Source: Desulfosarcinaceae bacterium
GTDB taxonomy: Bacteria > Desulfobacterota > Desulfobacteria > Desulfobacterales > Desulfosarcinaceae
Direction of reading: 5' to 3'
Length of the DNA: 64,000 nt
NCBI GenBank assembly: GCA_030066015.1
Contig: JASJCL010000010.1
Span: 18,287 to 82,286, forward strand
The position numbers and the translations under genes were made by a program. Of the stretch, positions 63,335 to 64,000 are shown one piece after another. Each line of letters starts with the position of its first letter. The stretch's first letter is position 1. Under the pieces are notes generated by a model, which was not told the origin of the DNA, did no database searches, and was given only the letters and a program-made list of their open reading frames with translations.

Positions 63335-63999
63335 AACATCGCCACCTTCCCGGACGCGGACGCTTTGGCTACTGGCAGCCGGGGAACGACGCCGACCACG
63401 GCACCGCCCCATAGCCACACCTGCTCCATGAGGGGGACGTTGAGGGAGAGCTGTATCACCAGACAGGCCGCGCCGCCAATGAGGGCCATAACCTGCACCG
63501 GATTCAAACGCCGTCGGAAATAATGGACCCCGGTGGCCATCAACGGCAGAGGAAAGAGCAGAAACCAGCTGAATACCCCGAGCAGCCCTCCCTCGAGATA
63601 GAAGGCGGTGGGGTTGGCATGGGGTACATTGCCCGTGCGGTTGACATAGGCCGCATTGCCCTGAGGGATCCAGAATTCCGGATTACCGAGATTGGTCAGC
63701 ATATAGGAGAGAGAGTCCACCCGTCCTTCAAAGGTGTGATAGCTGCCCTGAAATCGCTCCAGCAAGCCGGCCCCTTGCTCGAGGATGAAGGGCAGGCTGG
63801 AGAGGGTTGCCGCAAGCATCAGAATCGGGATGGCGACGATTTTGAGGCGGCCGAGCTGGGGCATCCAGACCGATACCAAAAGACACATCAAGAAAGTGCC
63901 GGAGAAGACGAGAAAACCGCTGCGAGTTTTGATCTGGGCGAGGACGAAAAGGCACAGGAGCCCTCCGATGGTGATCACGGCGAACCGCCACCGATTCAT
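63322..63999 (-). CDS. O-antigen ligase/Wzy-like polymerase, truncated at window edge
   Basis: At least 225 residues are in the window, and coding may continue beyond base 64000. The multi-spanning membrane protein has IKTRSGFLVFSGTFLMCLLVSVW (with the R-x-G of Wzy_C proteins). A long periplasmic loop holds ERFQGSYHTFEGRVDSLSYMLTNLGNPEFWIPQGNAAYVNRTGNVPHANPTAFYLEGGLLGVFSW, whose P-H-N and E-GG-LG-F motif is typical of O-antigen ligases and EPS polymerases. It likely polymerises or transfers the repeat unit made by the operon. Confidence 0.8.
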   Translation of the reverse strand: MNRWRFAVITIGGLLCLFVLAQIKTRSGFLVFSGTFLMCLLVSVWMPQLGRLKIVAIPILMLAATLSSLPFILEQGAGLLERFQGSYHTFEGRVDSLSYMLTNLGNPEFWIPQGNAAYVNRTGNVPHANPTAFYLEGGLLGVFSWFLLFPLPLMATGVHYFRRRLNPVQVMALIGGAACLVIQLSLNVPLMEQVWLWGGAVVGVVPRLPVAKASASGKVAMLCHR

Positions 64000-64000
64000 C

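Noticed and set aside
1..64000. tRNA genes, rRNA, CRISPR arrays, insertion sequences
   Set aside because: No cloverleaf with a T-loop, no regularly spaced direct repeats and no transposase-like protein were seen on reading; a tRNA scan would be needed to exclude tRNAs fully.

Overview
The window is GC-rich, gene-dense bacterial chromosome with most intergenic gaps under 300 bp. The gene content fits a Gram-negative anaerobe of the Desulfobacterota (sulfate-reducer type). Pointers are a C-terminal PrkA kinase fragment, a siroheme-decarboxylase-like AsnC protein beside a B12-binding radical SAM enzyme, a DsrE-family protein, a TIGR03546/TIGR03545-type pair, and a periplasmic DUF1573 protein that appears to use selenocysteine. 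The phylum call is inference from gene content. I saw no rRNA, tRNA, CRISPR array, insertion sequence or prophage.

Layout. 1-3.4 kb: end of prkA, an alpha/beta hydrolase, a cytidylate-kinase-like protein and a HExxH protein. 3.5-7.9 kb: an EamA exporter, then a ferrous-iron locus (feoA-feoB-small Cys-rich membrane protein) divergent from a DtxR-type regulator; an imperfect 18-bp palindrome lies on the feo promoter. 8.0-11.3 kb: a Cys-rich orphan and a translationally coupled TIGR03546/03545-type pair closed by a strong terminator. 11.3-18.9 kb: heat-shock genes (dnaK; hsp20 with an HtpX-like protease) whose upstream regions share a promoter-like element, with the radical SAM/AsnC pair, mtnA and a DsrE gene between them. 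18.9-25.5 kb: metabolic and transport genes (MBL hydrolase, MaoC, LysE), a CBS-ACT protein, an HD-GYP response regulator and a histidine kinase. 25.6-32 kb: citrate synthase and upp converging on a shared terminator, priA, and the DUF1573 selenoprotein gene with an in-frame TGA at 31517-31519. 32-44 kb: a HAD phosphatase followed by a large SidJ-like pseudokinase candidate, small orphans, polA, sppA, queF with a coupled lipoprotein, and dus with a DUF1848 gene.

44.2-48.1 kb is a two-gene beta-oxidation operon: a fused 3-hydroxyacyl-CoA dehydrogenase/enoyl-CoA hydratase and a thiolase. It is preceded by a perfect palindrome matching the TetR-type FadR operator described in Bacillus. A HAF-repeat gene whose 5' part looks lost follows, and then an extracellular-polysaccharide (EPS) locus from 49.8 kb to the window edge. 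In that locus a LuxR regulator and an ExeA-type ATPase read forward. A long reverse operon runs toward them: O-antigen ligase-like, three glycosyltransferases, heparinase-like, WecB, a WecA-like transferase with a long extra membrane domain, a chain-length determinant and a BY-kinase. The operon ends at a clear terminator at 51.76 kb. This set resembles the EPS loci linked to exosortase/PEP-CTERM systems, but no exosortase is in the window.

The strongest unusual signals are the probable selenocysteine in the DUF1573 protein, the FadR-like operator in a non-Bacillus background, the SidJ-like pseudokinase candidate, and the shared regulatory element of the two heat-shock loci.
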